Positions 18,182 to 27,700 of a stretch of DNA of 64,000 nt are shown one piece after another (position 1 is the stretch's first letter; each line of letters opens with the position of its first letter). The translations under genes and the position numbers were made by a program. Origin of the DNA: Streptomyces sp. NBC_01754 (GTDB taxonomy: Bacteria > Actinomycetota > Actinomycetes > Streptomycetales > Streptomycetaceae). The notes beneath the pieces were generated by a model, which searched no databases, was not told where the DNA came from, and saw only the letters and a program-made list of their open reading frames with translations. The stretch spans positions 4,588,001-4,652,000 of the forward strand of contig NZ_CP109132.1 in NCBI RefSeq assembly GCF_035918015.1, given 5' to 3'.

Positions 18182-18687
18182 GCATCGCTCCGGGAGCCCG
18201 CAGCGAGGGCCGGCCGGGACATCATCCCGAGGAAGGCGCGGAAATCCGCCACCCCCGAGGTGCCGTCCGGGAACACGGCGTCGTAACCGGCCGCGGCCAG
18301 CTCCCGCGCGACCTGCCCCGGGTTCTCGTCGGAGATGGCGAGCTTCCCGCCGATCACCACCGGAGTGGCGACGAGCGCCTCGCACCCCCGCAGCGCGCCG
18401 ATCAGCCGCAGCCCGTCCTGATGGCCGTGCCCGTTGACGCTGCTGATCACCACGAGCTCGGGCCGCAGCGCCCGGCACTCCTCGACGAGCGTCTCGTCGG
18501 GCACGCACGGGCCCAGGTTCACGACCTCGTAGCCCAGTTCCTCGATGAGGAGCTGGAGGAAGACCAGGTTCCAGGTGTGCGCGTCGGAGGCGACGCCGCT
18601 GACGACGACGGGGCCGCGCCCCCGGTGCGCGGCGCGCTCCGGCCACCGCTCGGCCGGGAGGGCCGGTGAGGTGCGGGGGCTAGCCAT
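18178..18687 (-). CDS. glutamate mutase, B12-binding (sigma) subunit
   Basis: 169 residues with a cobalamin-binding Rossmann fold. SDAHTWN (D35, H37) takes the place of the DxHxxG motif whose His ligates cobalt. The Gly is Asn here. SSVNGHGHQD and VIGGKLA match the other two B12-binding loops (SL/SSxxG and GG). It works with the large subunit encoded immediately downstream. ATG at 18687 overlaps the end of the decarboxylase gene by 8 bp. The non-canonical Asn may be a subfamily feature. Confidence 0.85.
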   Translation of the reverse strand: MASPRTSPALPAERWPERAAHRGRGPVVVSGVASDAHTWNLVFLQLLIEELGYEVVNLGPCVPDETLVEECRALRPELVVISSVNGHGHQDGLRLIGALRGCEALVATPVVIGGKLAISDENPGQVARELAAAGYDAVFPDGTSGVADFRAFLGMMSRPALAAGSRSDA

Positions 18688-19918
18688 GGGCGGAGCCGCT
18701 CAGCGGGGTCCTGCGGTGCTCGATACGGGACGCCGACACGACCTCGCCGCCCCGCAGCATGACCTCGGCCGGCGCGGGCCGGCCCAGGAACATCAGCAGG
18801 CTCGCGGTGGGCCCGTACGCACCGGCGTTGGGTACGACGACCGTGTCACCGGGGCCGAGCTCGGGGACCTTGATCTCCCGCCCGAGCATGTCCCCCGGGG
18901 TGCACAGCGGGCCCACCAGGCTGGCCCGGTCGACGGCCCGGGTGTCGTCGAGCTCCACCGTCACCGGCAGCAGTCTGCCCAGCCCGGACATACCGCCGAA
19001 GGTGTTGATGCCGGCGTCCAGGATCACGAACTTGCGGCCCCGGCTCACCTTGACGTTCGAGACCCCGGCGACCAGCGCGCCACTGGCGCCGACGAGATAG
19101 CGGCCCGACTCGCAGGCGAACCGGGGGGTGCCCTCCCGCCATGCCGGGAAGTGCTCGTCGAGGGCGGCGGCCAGGGCGTCCCGCAGGCCCGGGTAGGAGG
19201 CGCGGCGGCCCGGCGTCGCGTACGGAACCGAGAAGCCGCCGCCGATGTCGACGAACCGCAGCGGCAGTTCCAGCTCCTGCTGGAGTTGCGCGGCGAGGGC
19301 GATGGTGTGCGTGAACTCGGCGATCAGGCTCGCCTCGTCCTTGGCGTTGCTCAGCGGGAAGAAGTGCAGCCCCGCCAGATGGACACCGCTGATCCGCCGC
19401 AGCCGGGGCATCACCTCCCCCAGGGTCTCGCTCTCGAAGCCGAACTGCGAGGGAGCGCCCGTCATCCGGATACTGGTGGTGGCGCTCGCCGTGGCGCTGT
19501 TGACCCGCAGCAGGCAATCGGCGACGACCCCGTGGGCGTCGGCCGTCCGGCCGATGTGCTGGACGTCGGTCTCGGACTCGGCGGAGAACATCCGCACGCC
19601 GAGCCCGATGGCCTCGCTGAGTTCGCCCGCCGTCTTGCCGGGTCCCGTGTACAGGATCTCGTCGCCGGAGAAGCCGGCCTCCAGGGCCGCGGCCAGCTCA
19701 CCGGTGGAGCTGATCTCGGCTCGGCAGGACCTGGCGTCGCCGGGTTCACGCAGGGCACGGACGATCTCGGGGTGAGGGTTCGCCTTGAGCGCGTAGAACA
19801 GCTCGAACTCCTCGGGCAAGGCGTCCAGGAGCTCCTTGCGGGCGGCGGCGACCTCGTCGAGGTCGTAGACATAGAGCGGGGTTCCGAACCGCGCGCTCAG
19901 ATCCTCGTACTGGTTCAC
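18680..19918 (-). CDS. PLP-dependent decarboxylase (fold type III), VinO-like
   Basis: 412 residues, related to diaminopimelate/ornithine decarboxylases. PLP-binding K45 is in YALKANPHPE. The phosphate-binding glycine loop is DIGGGFSVPY. The C-terminal catalytic Cys region is GPLCTPGD, followed by NAGAYG. By analogy with VinO it would decarboxylate 3-methylaspartate attached to the discrete carrier protein, giving the 3-amino-2-methylpropionyl thioester. A free amino-acid decarboxylase role cannot be excluded from sequence. ATG at 19918 overlaps the upstream ligase stop as ATGA. Confidence 0.88.
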   Translation of the reverse strand: MNQYEDLSARFGTPLYVYDLDEVAAARKELLDALPEEFELFYALKANPHPEIVRALREPGDARSCRAEISSTGELAAALEAGFSGDEILYTGPGKTAGELSEAIGLGVRMFSAESETDVQHIGRTADAHGVVADCLLRVNSATASATTSIRMTGAPSQFGFESETLGEVMPRLRRISGVHLAGLHFFPLSNAKDEASLIAEFTHTIALAAQLQQELELPLRFVDIGGGFSVPYATPGRRASYPGLRDALAAALDEHFPAWREGTPRFACESGRYLVGASGALVAGVSNVKVSRGRKFVILDAGINTFGGMSGLGRLLPVTVELDDTRAVDRASLVGPLCTPGDMLGREIKVPELGPGDTVVVPNAGAYGPTASLLMFLGRPAPAEVMLRGGEVVSASRIEHRRTPLSGSAHG

Positions 19919-21471
19919 TGGTGGCTCCCGGCGAGCATCTCGGTGAGAACCTGCCGGGCGTTTTTGCCGTGCAGGGTGAGGGGGAATTCCTTGAGAACCC
20001 GGCAGACGCCCGGTACCTTCTGCGGCTCCAGCAGCTTCGTCAGCTCACGGAGCACGACCTGCGGCGCCAGATCGGCCTCGACGAACAGCGCCAGGTCGTG
20101 CGTGTCGGAGGGCGGCACGGCGGCGGCGGCCCGCACGCCGGGCACCGCCATGGCCGCGCCCTCGATCTCCAGGACGCTCATCCTGATGCCCTTGCGCTTG
20201 AACATGTCGTCGCGGCGGCCCTCGAAGTACAGGAAGCCGTCCTCGTCGAGGGAGCCGAAGTCTCCGGTGTGCAGCAGTAGTCCGCCGGTCACCGGGTCCG
20301 GCCGGAAGGCTTTGTCCGTCAGCTCGGGCGCGCACCAGTACCCCGGCATGACATGGGGGCCGGCGGCGATGATCTCGCCGGTCTCGCCGGCCGGCAGCGC
20401 CCGGCCCTCGGGGTCGAGGATCCGCACCTCGGTCCCGGGCAGCGGGAGCCCCACGGAGCCGGGCTTCTCGCCGTCCATTCCGGGCGGCATGATCGAGATG
20501 CGCTTGCACTCGGTCTGGCCGAACTGGCGGACCACCCGCACGCCCGGGAAGTTCTCCCGCAGCGCGGTGATGGTGGCGTCCGGCAGCGCCGCGCCGGTGT
20601 TGGTGAACAGGCGGACGGGAGGGGCCGGTTCGGTGTCACGGGACGCCAGCGTGGCGATCATGGCGGCGAGGGACGGCACGATGGGGACGACGGTCGCCCC
20701 GGTCTCCCGCATCCGCTTCACCAGCACCAGGTCGGACTCCTCCCCGGCCAGCACGATCTCGGACCGGCCCAGTGCGGCGAGCAGCACCTTGTACAGGCCG
20801 TAGTCCCAGGACAGCGGGAACCGGCAGAACACCACGTCGTCGGCGCGGTAGTCCAGCACCTGCTGAATGGACCGGGACGCGAACGTCATCTGCGCGTGCG
20901 GGCACATCACGGCCTTGGGGGCCGACGTGCTGCCCGAGGTGTAGACGAGGACGGCGATGTCGTCCGGCCGCACCTTGGCCGCGTCGTCTCCGGCGGCCGG
21001 GGCGTAGTCGGTGGCGACCGTCCGGGCCCAGACCGTCTCCATGTCCAGCACCGGGGCCGGCGTCAGGGACGCCCGCTCCGCCCGGACCGTGCCGGGGACG
21101 ACGACCAGGGCCGGTTCGGCGTTGGCGAGGACCGACTCCAGATGGAACGGTTTCATCGCCGGGTTCAGGGGCACGAACGTGACGCCGCTACGGGAGGCGC
21201 CGTAGAGCATGGCGGTCAACTCCCGGGTACTGGGCAGCTGGACCACCAGCCGGTCGCCGGGGCCGATGCCACGCTCACGTAGCCAGGCACTGAACCGGTG
21301 GCTGTGGTCGGCCAGCTCCCGGTAGGTCCACGATCCCCGGGCGTCGGTCACGGCGCGGTGGTCCGGAACCTCGGTGAGCGCGTCGTCGAGAAGCTGATGA
21401 ACGAGCTCGCCCCCGGTAGGCGCGAGTCCGGTGCCAGTGTGTGTGTCTACCGCGTTCGCGTGGGCAGTCAA
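19915..21471 (-). CDS. adenylation enzyme for the beta-amino-acid starter (VinN-like)
   Basis: About 518 residues of the ANL (acyl-AMP ligase) superfamily. A3 motif LVYTSGSTSAPKAVM, A5-like QFGQTECKR, A7 HTGDFG, and the A10 lysine in LHGKNARQVL are all present. In vicenistatin-type pathways the enzyme at this position activates 3-methylaspartate and loads it on the discrete carrier protein. Specificity here is inferred from the neighbouring mutase and decarboxylase genes. Start: TTG at 21471 has GGAGA 6 bp upstream (21482-21478). A GTG at 21477 or TTG at 21486 are alternatives without a usable site. Confidence 0.85.
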   Translation of the reverse strand: MTAHANAVDTHTGTGLAPTGGELVHQLLDDALTEVPDHRAVTDARGSWTYRELADHSHRFSAWLRERGIGPGDRLVVQLPSTRELTAMLYGASRSGVTFVPLNPAMKPFHLESVLANAEPALVVVPGTVRAERASLTPAPVLDMETVWARTVATDYAPAAGDDAAKVRPDDIAVLVYTSGSTSAPKAVMCPHAQMTFASRSIQQVLDYRADDVVFCRFPLSWDYGLYKVLLAALGRSEIVLAGEESDLVLVKRMRETGATVVPIVPSLAAMIATLASRDTEPAPPVRLFTNTGAALPDATITALRENFPGVRVVRQFGQTECKRISIMPPGMDGEKPGSVGLPLPGTEVRILDPEGRALPAGETGEIIAAGPHVMPGYWCAPELTDKAFRPDPVTGGLLLHTGDFGSLDEDGFLYFEGRRDDMFKRKGIRMSVLEIEGAAMAVPGVRAAAAVPPSDTHDLALFVEADLAPQVVLRELTKLLEPQKVPGVCRVLKEFPLTLHGKNARQVLTEMLAGSHQ

Positions 21472-21586
21472 AGCCACTCTCCACAATCAGGAATGCAGAA
21501 GGGAATTCCGCCTCGCTGCGAGAACGAAGCGAGAACGAGGGGACGTGCCGGTAAGAGGCTAGGCGTCGGGAAGCCGGGTTCCCGTA

Positions 21587-21603
21587 CCCCTAGATCCCCT
21601 AGA
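21587..21603. promoter_or_regulatory. direct repeat of CCCCTAGA, candidate regulator site
   Basis: CCCCTAGA occurs twice (21587-21594 and 21596-21603), 9 bp apart, so the - strand reads TCTAGGGG twice. It lies in the 138-bp gap between the two adenylation genes, upstream of the first-described ligase. MalT-like regulators favour directly repeated half-sites. The link to the LAL regulator is inferred from recurrence of the motif at 23248 and 53304. Confidence 0.45.
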
Positions 21604-21609
21604 GGACAC

Positions 21610-23184
21610 CTAATTCACGGCTGTCAGGAGTTCCTGGGCGCGCCGCGCCAGCACCAGCCGGTCGATCTTCCGGTTCGGATTGAGCGGGAATTCGTCGAGG
21701 TGGTGGTAGTGCCGCGGGACCATGCCCGAGGGCAGCTGCCGGGACACCGCCCGGCCCAGCGCGCCGGCGGACTCGTGGTCGCCGGTGTAGAACACGAACA
21801 GTTCGGTGCCCTGTGCCGTGTGGCGGGTGACCGTCACCGCGTCGACGACGCCGGTGCAGCCGCGCACCGCGTGGTCGATCTCGGCCAGTTCCACCCGCAG
21901 GCCCTGTATCTGCACCTGGGCGTCGATCCGCCCCAGGTACACCAGGTCCCCGCCGGGTGTGCGGCGCACCCGGTCACCGGTCCGGTACCAGGTCCGCCCC
22001 GCCCACTCGGCACAGCGGCCCCGCCCGTGTTCCGGATCCAGATATCCCGCGCTCAGCTGCGGTCCCCAGAGGCACAGTTCGCCCTCGTCGTCGGCCTCCT
22101 GGCCGTCGTCGGACAGCAGTAGCTGCTCATGCCCCTCGTGGAGTACGCCGAGCGGCACCACTCCGTTGACGCCCAGCCGTCGCGAGACCTCGGGGCGCCA
22201 GAGATGCCGGTGCGTGGTGATCGTCATCTCGGTGGGTCCGTACACGTTGACGACGGCCGAGTGCGGTGCGGCGCGCTGCCAGTCGTCCGCGTCGTCGCAC
22301 TTCAGGGCCTCGCCGCCGAAGTACGTCCAGCGCAGCGACGGCAGTGAGCCGGGGCCCAGACCTCCCATGCGCCGGATCAACGCGATGGCGCTCGGCGCGG
22401 AGAACCACACAGAGACGTGGTGCTCCGCCAGGAACGCCGGCATGTCGCGGTACGCGTGGGCGGGCACCGACACCAGGGTGGCTCCCGCCCCCCAGGCGCA
22501 CCACAGGTCCGACACGGCCGAGTCCCAGTTCAGGTTCGCCGCCTGGGAGAAGACGTCGTCGGCGGTGAAGTCGTACCACTCGTCCATCAGCCGGAAGTAG
22601 TGAGCCATGTTGCCGTGGGTGAGCCGCACACCCTTGGGGCTGCCCGTGGAACCCGAGGTGAAGAGCACGTACGCCACGTCCGAGGAGGCGACCGTTCGCG
22701 GCTCGGCCAGGGCGTGCGCCGGGTCGGGGACCAACCGCCGCAGCCCGGACCCGTCCTTCTCGGCGCCGGTCCGCCCGGCCACCAGGACCGGTATCTCGTC
22801 GCCGAGCTCCAGCTCGCCCAGGGCGGCCAGGCCCGCGTCGTCCACGATCAGCGCCGACACGCCCGCGGCGCGCAGCATGTGCCGGCTGCGGGCGGCGGGG
22901 AAGTCCGCCAGCAGGGGCACCACCGGGACCCCGGCGTACACGCACGCCAGGATCGCGAGATAGGCGTCCACCCCGCGGCCGGCCAGCACACCGACGGGCG
23001 CGCGCGGCCCACTCGGCGGCACGGGCAGAGCGCCCGCCCACAGCAGCGCCCGCTCGTGCGCCGCCGTGTACGTCACCGACGCACCACCCGCCACGACCGC
23101 CGCGCTGCCGGGGGAGAGGGACAGTCCGCGCAGAAAGCGCGCGGCGAGCGCGTCCAGTGCCGTATCGGGTGATGTCACGCTCAT
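21610..23184 (-). CDS. adenylation enzyme for capping amino acid (VinM-like)
   Basis: 524 residues, NRPS adenylation-domain type. A3 YVLFTSGSTGSPKGV, A4 LNWDSAVSDLW, A5 NVYGPTEMT, A7 WYRTGDRVRR, A8 GRIDAQVQIQGLRVELAEI and A10 LNPNRKIDRL are all present. In the vicenistatin pathway VinM activates an amino acid (alanine) and condenses it with the beta-amino group of the aminoacyl carrier protein, protecting it until macrolactam closure. That role is assigned from order and family; the substrate is not read from sequence. ATG at 23184 follows GGAGGAAT. It is the first gene of the - strand starter operon. Confidence 0.85.
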   Translation of the reverse strand: MSVTSPDTALDALAARFLRGLSLSPGSAAVVAGGASVTYTAAHERALLWAGALPVPPSGPRAPVGVLAGRGVDAYLAILACVYAGVPVVPLLADFPAARSRHMLRAAGVSALIVDDAGLAALGELELGDEIPVLVAGRTGAEKDGSGLRRLVPDPAHALAEPRTVASSDVAYVLFTSGSTGSPKGVRLTHGNMAHYFRLMDEWYDFTADDVFSQAANLNWDSAVSDLWCAWGAGATLVSVPAHAYRDMPAFLAEHHVSVWFSAPSAIALIRRMGGLGPGSLPSLRWTYFGGEALKCDDADDWQRAAPHSAVVNVYGPTEMTITTHRHLWRPEVSRRLGVNGVVPLGVLHEGHEQLLLSDDGQEADDEGELCLWGPQLSAGYLDPEHGRGRCAEWAGRTWYRTGDRVRRTPGGDLVYLGRIDAQVQIQGLRVELAEIDHAVRGCTGVVDAVTVTRHTAQGTELFVFYTGDHESAGALGRAVSRQLPSGMVPRHYHHLDEFPLNPNRKIDRLVLARRAQELLTAVN

Positions 23185-23202
23185 TATTCCTCCAGGGAAT
23201 TG

Positions 23203-23232
23203 GTACTACCACAGGGGTATGTCGGCGATCAA
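23203..23232 (-). promoter_or_regulatory. candidate promoter of the starter-unit operon
   Basis: On the - strand TTGATC (23232-23227) and TAGTAC (23208-23203) are 18 bp apart. The -10 is poor, consistent with a promoter needing an activator. The palindrome at 23248-23263 lies 15 bp upstream. Confidence 0.3.
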
Positions 23233-23247
23233 CGAGGAGAACGTTCT

Positions 23248-23263
23248 TAGGGGGTATCCCCTA
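23248..23263. promoter_or_regulatory. TAGGGG-GTAT-CCCCTA palindrome in the divergent promoter
   Basis: A perfect 6-bp inverted repeat with a 4-bp spacer lies midway between the divergent adenylation gene (start 23184) and carrier-protein gene (start 23374). Further G-runs (GGGGGG at 23266-23271, AGGGGG at 23279-23284) flank it. It is placed to control both directions. The half-site is the same as in the repeats at 21587 and 53304. Confidence 0.5.
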
Positions 23264-23293
23264 TCGGGGGGCGAATACAGGGGGTGGGCGGGG

Positions 23294-23323
23294 TTGTTCT
23301 GCCTGTCGCGGAATACCTACGTT
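23294..23323 (+). promoter_or_regulatory. candidate promoter of the discrete carrier-protein gene
   Basis: TTGTTC (23294-23299) and TACGTT (23318-23323), spacing 18 bp, fit TTGnnn/TAnnnT. The palindrome at 23248 is centred about 40 bp upstream of the -35, a usual activator distance. Confidence 0.4.
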
Positions 23324-23373
23324 TTCGAACGGCGATCGACGTCGAATGAATTAACCGACTCACCGGAGCGATC

Positions 23374-23622
23374 ATGTGGGATGAAAATTTCGAAGAGCTT
23401 CTCCGGCGTCATCTTCCGTTCCTCGGGCCCGAAGAGGCCCTCGGAGCCGACGCCCATCTGAAGGACCTGGGACTGGACTCGCTGGGCACGGTCGAACTGC
23501 TGGCCGCTCTCGAGGGCGCCTACGACGTCCGGTTCCTGGACGACGCCCTGAGCGCGGAGACCTTCGCCACTCCGGCCCTGCTCTGGAAGACCCTCGGCCG
23601 GCTCATCGGGACCCCCGCCTGA
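23374..23622 (+). CDS. discrete acyl carrier protein (VinL-like)
   Basis: 82 residues, a stand-alone carrier protein. Phosphopantetheine attachment is predicted at S36 in [15 protein letters not shown]. It would carry 3-methylaspartate, then the decarboxylated beta-amino acyl group, then the capped dipeptidyl group until transfer to the PKS. ATG at 23374 has GGAGCG upstream. It is the only + strand gene of the cluster in this window and is divergent from its loading enzymes. A strong terminator follows. Confidence 0.9.
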   Translation: MWDENFEELLRRHLPFLGPEEALGADAHLKDLGLDSLGTVELLAALEGAYDVRFLDDALSAETFATPALLWKTLGRLIGTPA

Positions 23623-23678
23623 ACGAGCGCGCCCACCGCACGGAACGCACCGCCCCAGGAGGGCGGCCCGCCGCTCCC

Positions 23679-23714
23679 GCCCTCCCCCGCCGTCACCGGC
23701 GGGGGAGGGCTTTT
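23679..23714. terminator. 14-bp perfect hairpin with TTTT between convergent genes
   Basis: Arms 23679-23692 and 23697-23710 pair perfectly over 14 bp around TCAC, followed by TTTT at 23711-23714. It lies between the carrier-protein stop (23622) and the convergent acyltransferase stop (23732), and is a canonical intrinsic terminator on the + strand. Confidence 0.8.
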
Positions 23715-23731
23715 CAGCTGTACGGGGCCGG

Positions 23732-24664
23732 TCAGGCGGCGAACCGGCGACGTGGCCGCATGGCGAGCTGGGGGGTCAGCGGGGTGACCTCGAAGGCCCC
23801 GGTGGTGACCCCGACCCGTCCGAACAGGGCGTCCTGACCGGCGACGTACACCGTGCCGACGCCCAGGTCACGCAGCGAGCCCACTACTTCGGGCCACCGC
23901 ACCGGGCGGACGAAGCCGTCCAACAGCATGCTCCGGACGCCCTCGGCGGTCTCCACCGGTGTCCCGTCGTGGTCGGAGACGACCGGCAGAGCCGGCGTCG
24001 AGAACCTGATGTCCGCGAAGACCTGCTCCTCGGCCTTGCGCCGCAGCGCGCCGAACGCCGCCGAGTGCATGGGGGGACGCAGGGTGTAGAGCGGCAGCCC
24101 GCCCAGCGAACGCAGCCGCTGCTGGAGCCACTCCAGCCGCCCCTCACGCAGCGAGAGCATGGTGAAGTCGTGGTCGACGTGGCACGAGACGTCGAACCAC
24201 TCGTCGTCCTCGCGCAGTTCCCCGAGGATCAGGTCCAGCGCGTCCTGCGGGGTCCGGGCGAAGGAGTGCGTGACGACGTCGGTGTACTCCTCGGCGAAGT
24301 ACTCGTCCATACAGCGGGCGAACCCCGCCGTCATCCGGATCGCGTCCCGCGCCGACAGGGCTCCGGCGTGCACGGCGGCGGCCTTGCCGCCGAAGCTGGG
24401 CCCGGTGCAGTAGTCCGCCGTCATGTCCAAGGTGTCCGTCGCCCAGCGGGCCACGGCCAGACAGTTGACGAGGAAGGCGATCTGGGCGGGCTCGGAGTAG
24501 TCGCCCTCGGCCTCCCGGTAGCGGTCGACGAGGGAGTAGCCGAGTGTGTCGTCGGCCAGGGCGACCAGTTCCCGGGCGTGCCGGTTGGTCACCATGAACT
24601 TCCCGACGTCCTCGAAGCGGGACGGTCCCATGCCGGGGAATATGACGGCCTTGCGTGTGCTCAT
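23732..24664 (-). CDS. discrete acyltransferase (VinK-like)
   Basis: 310 residues with the malonyl-transferase (FabD-like) fold. The product starts MSTRKAVIFPGMGPS, and nucleophile S90 is in TGPSFGGKAAA. The N-terminal FPGMGPS loop is the usual FPGQG region. In the vicenistatin pathway VinK moves the capped dipeptidyl group from the discrete carrier protein to the loading ACP of the PKS. It is 58 bp downstream of the last PKS gene and likely on its transcript. The frame is open far upstream, but AAGGAGA precedes the ATG at 24664 and the protein starts as the family does. Confidence 0.85.
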   Translation of the reverse strand: MSTRKAVIFPGMGPSRFEDVGKFMVTNRHARELVALADDTLGYSLVDRYREAEGDYSEPAQIAFLVNCLAVARWATDTLDMTADYCTGPSFGGKAAAVHAGALSARDAIRMTAGFARCMDEYFAEEYTDVVTHSFARTPQDALDLILGELREDDEWFDVSCHVDHDFTMLSLREGRLEWLQQRLRSLGGLPLYTLRPPMHSAAFGALRRKAEEQVFADIRFSTPALPVVSDHDGTPVETAEGVRSMLLDGFVRPVRWPEVVGSLRDLGVGTVYVAGQDALFGRVGVTTGAFEVTPLTPQLAMRPRRRFAA

Positions 24665-24722
24665 GAGTGGGCGTGTCTCCTTCGGTGCGAGTACCGGGGT
24701 GTGCTGGTCGCTCCTGCGGACG

Positions 24723-27700
24723 TCAGGCGCCGGGAGCGGCGGCGGCGATGCCGAGCGAGGAGAGCCAGTCCTCCACGGCTCGCGCCGTGGTCGCCACGTC
24801 CGCCTCGACGAGGGAGAAGTGACTGCCGGGCACCACCGCGGTGGTGTGCGCGTAGTCCACGTCGGCCTGCCAGGTCTGCGTGAGCGACGCGTCCCCGGGT
24901 TCCGCCGACAACTCGTCGAGGAACGACGCCTCGGGCCGCACGAACAGCACCGGTGTCCCGAGCGGCCGGTCCAGGGCGAACTCCGGGAACAGATCGACAT
25001 AGCGCCCCATCGCGCTCATCGTGGCGTTGTCGAAACGGCCGAGGGTGTCCTCCTTCTCCGGCATCGCGAAGGCGATGCGGTCGAACAGCGCGCGCTTGGC
25101 GGAGTCACCGGGGTCGTAGGTGTCGAGCAGCACGACCGCCGCCGGTCGCGGGCCCTCCGTCTGTTCGAGCCGCTGTGCCGTGGCGTGCGCGAGCAGGCCG
25201 CCGGAGGAGAAGCCCAGCAGGGCGAACGGCTCGCCCTGGGCCGCCGCGAGGACGCTCTCGGCGAGCACGGCGGCCACCGCGTCCACCGACGACGGCAGGC
25301 TCTCGCCCGGTACGAACCCGGGCGTCGGCAGGGCCGTGACCTCACGGGTCCCGCGGAAGTGGGCGGCGAGCCGGGCGTGCTGATGGACCCCTCCGGTCAC
25401 CATGGGGGTACTCAGGCAGATGAGCCGCGGCCGGGCCGGTCCGGACGCCAGGGTCACCGGCTCCGGCAGCTGCCCGGCGTCGGCGAGCGAGGTGAACACC
25501 GGTCGCAGATCGGCGGCCGCCCGCAGCAGCGCGAGACCCTTGGGCATGGCACGGGCCACGATCGCGTCCCGCATCATCTCGTGCAGGCCCTCGCCCGGCC
25601 CCACGCCCCCCGCCGGCCCCGCCTCGGGGCCGGCCCCGGCCGGGGCCTCCGCCGTCGTGCCGAGGGCCTCGGCCAACTCGGCGGAGATCCGCCGGGCCAG
25701 CGCCGCCGGTGTCTTGCTGTCGAAGACCACCATGGACGGCAGACGCAGCCCCGTGGCTCCCTGCAGCGTGTTGCGCAGTTCGACCGCGGTCAGCGAATCG
25801 AATCCGGACTCCAGGAAGTTGCGCTCCACGTCCACCGCGTCGGTCCGCTCATGGCCGAGCAGAGCGGCCGCGTACGACCGCACCAGGTCGCGGACCGCCT
25901 CGTGACGGGCCTCGTCCGAGAGCCCCGTGAGCCGTTGCCGGAGGGAGTCCGCGTCCACGGCGTTCGCGGCGCCCGCCGCCGTACGACGTACGCCGCCGCG
26001 CACCAGGCCGCGGAGGAGCGACGGCGGCTCGCCCCCGGACGAGGCCATCGCCCGCAGGTCCAGGGACATCGGAAGCAGCTGGGCCGAACCCAGCCGCCAC
26101 GCCGAGTCGAACAGGGCGAGGCCCTCCCGGTCGGAGAGCGCGCGCACCCCGAAGCGGCCCATCCGCTGCAGGTCCGCGTCGTCGAGCTTCCCGGTCATAC
26201 CGCCGGAGCGCTGCCACAGACCCCAGGCCAGCGACTGGGCCGGCAGCCCCTGTGCCCGCCGCGCGTGGGCGAGGCCGTCCAGGAAGGCGTTGGCGGCCGC
26301 GTAGTTGCCCTGGCCGGGCGCGCCGAGGACACCGCCCGACGAGGAGAACAGCACGAACATCGACAGATCCAGGCCCGCGGTCAGCTCGTGCAGATGCCAG
26401 GCCGCGTCGGCCTTGGGACGCAGCACGGCGTCCACCCGCTGTGGCGTCAGCGAGCCGATCACCCCGTCGTCGAGCACCCCGGCACTGTGCACGACCCCGG
26501 TGAGCGGCCGGTCCGCCGGAACGGACGCCAGCACCCCGGCGAGCGCGTCCCGGTCGGAGACGTCGCATGCGGTGACCGACACCTCTGCGCCCAGCTCCGT
26601 CAGCTCCGCGTGCAGCTCCGCCGCGCCCGGTGCCCGTATGCCCCGGCGGCTGGTGAGCACCAGGCTGCGTATCCCGTGCTCGGTCACCAGATGCCGTGCC
26701 AGCAGCGCGCCCAGGCCGACCGTGCCACCGGTGACCAGGACCGTGCCGTGCGGGCGGGGCGCCACCGGCATGGTCAGGGCCACCTTGCCGACATGCCGCG
26801 CCTCGCGGATGAAGCGGAACGCCTCCCGTGACTCGCGTACGTCCCAGGCGCGCACCGGAAGCGGCGTCAGGGCACCCGACTCGAACAGGGCCAGCAGCTC
26901 GCGCAGGATCTGCTGCGTCCGCGCCGGATCGGCGGCCACCAGGTCGAACGCCCCGTACACCACCCCGGGATGTGCCGCCGCGACCTCGTCGGCATCCCGG
27001 ATGTCCGTCTTGCCCATCTCCACGAACCGGCCGCCGCGCGGCAGCAGCCGCAGCGACGCGTCGACGAACTCCCGCGCCAGCGAGTTCAGGACCACGTCCA
27101 CGCCCTGGCCGTCCGTCGCCGTCAGGAAGTCCTGTACGAAGTCCAGGTTCCGGGAACCGGCGATGTGGGCCTCGTCCAGCCCCATCCCGGCCAGCGCGTC
27201 CCACTTGCCGGCGGAAGCGGTGCCGTAGACCTCGGCGCCCAGGTGCCGGGCCAACTGCACCGCGGCCATGCCCAGGCCGCCGGCCGCGGCGTGCACCAGA
27301 ATCCGTTCGCCGGCGCGCAGCCCGGCGTCGTCGACCAGGCCGTAGTACGCGGTCAGGAACACGGTCGGCACCGTGGCCGCCTGCTCCCACGACCAGCCTT
27401 CCGGCATGGGGACCAGCAGGTCCTGGTCGGTGACGGCCATCGGTCCGAAGCCGCCCGTGAACAGGCCCATCACCTTGTCGCCCGGTGCGAGCGCGGTCAC
27501 GTCCGCACCGACGGCCAGGACGACACCGGCCGCCTCACCGCCGATGAACCGCCGACCCGGATACATGCCCAGCGTGATCAGCACATCGCGGAAGTTGACC
27601 CCAGCCGCACGGACCGCGACCCGCACCTCGCCCGGGGCGAGGTGCTCCGTCACCACCTCCGGACACGGGATCAGCGTCAGGTCGTCCAGGGTGCGGCCCT

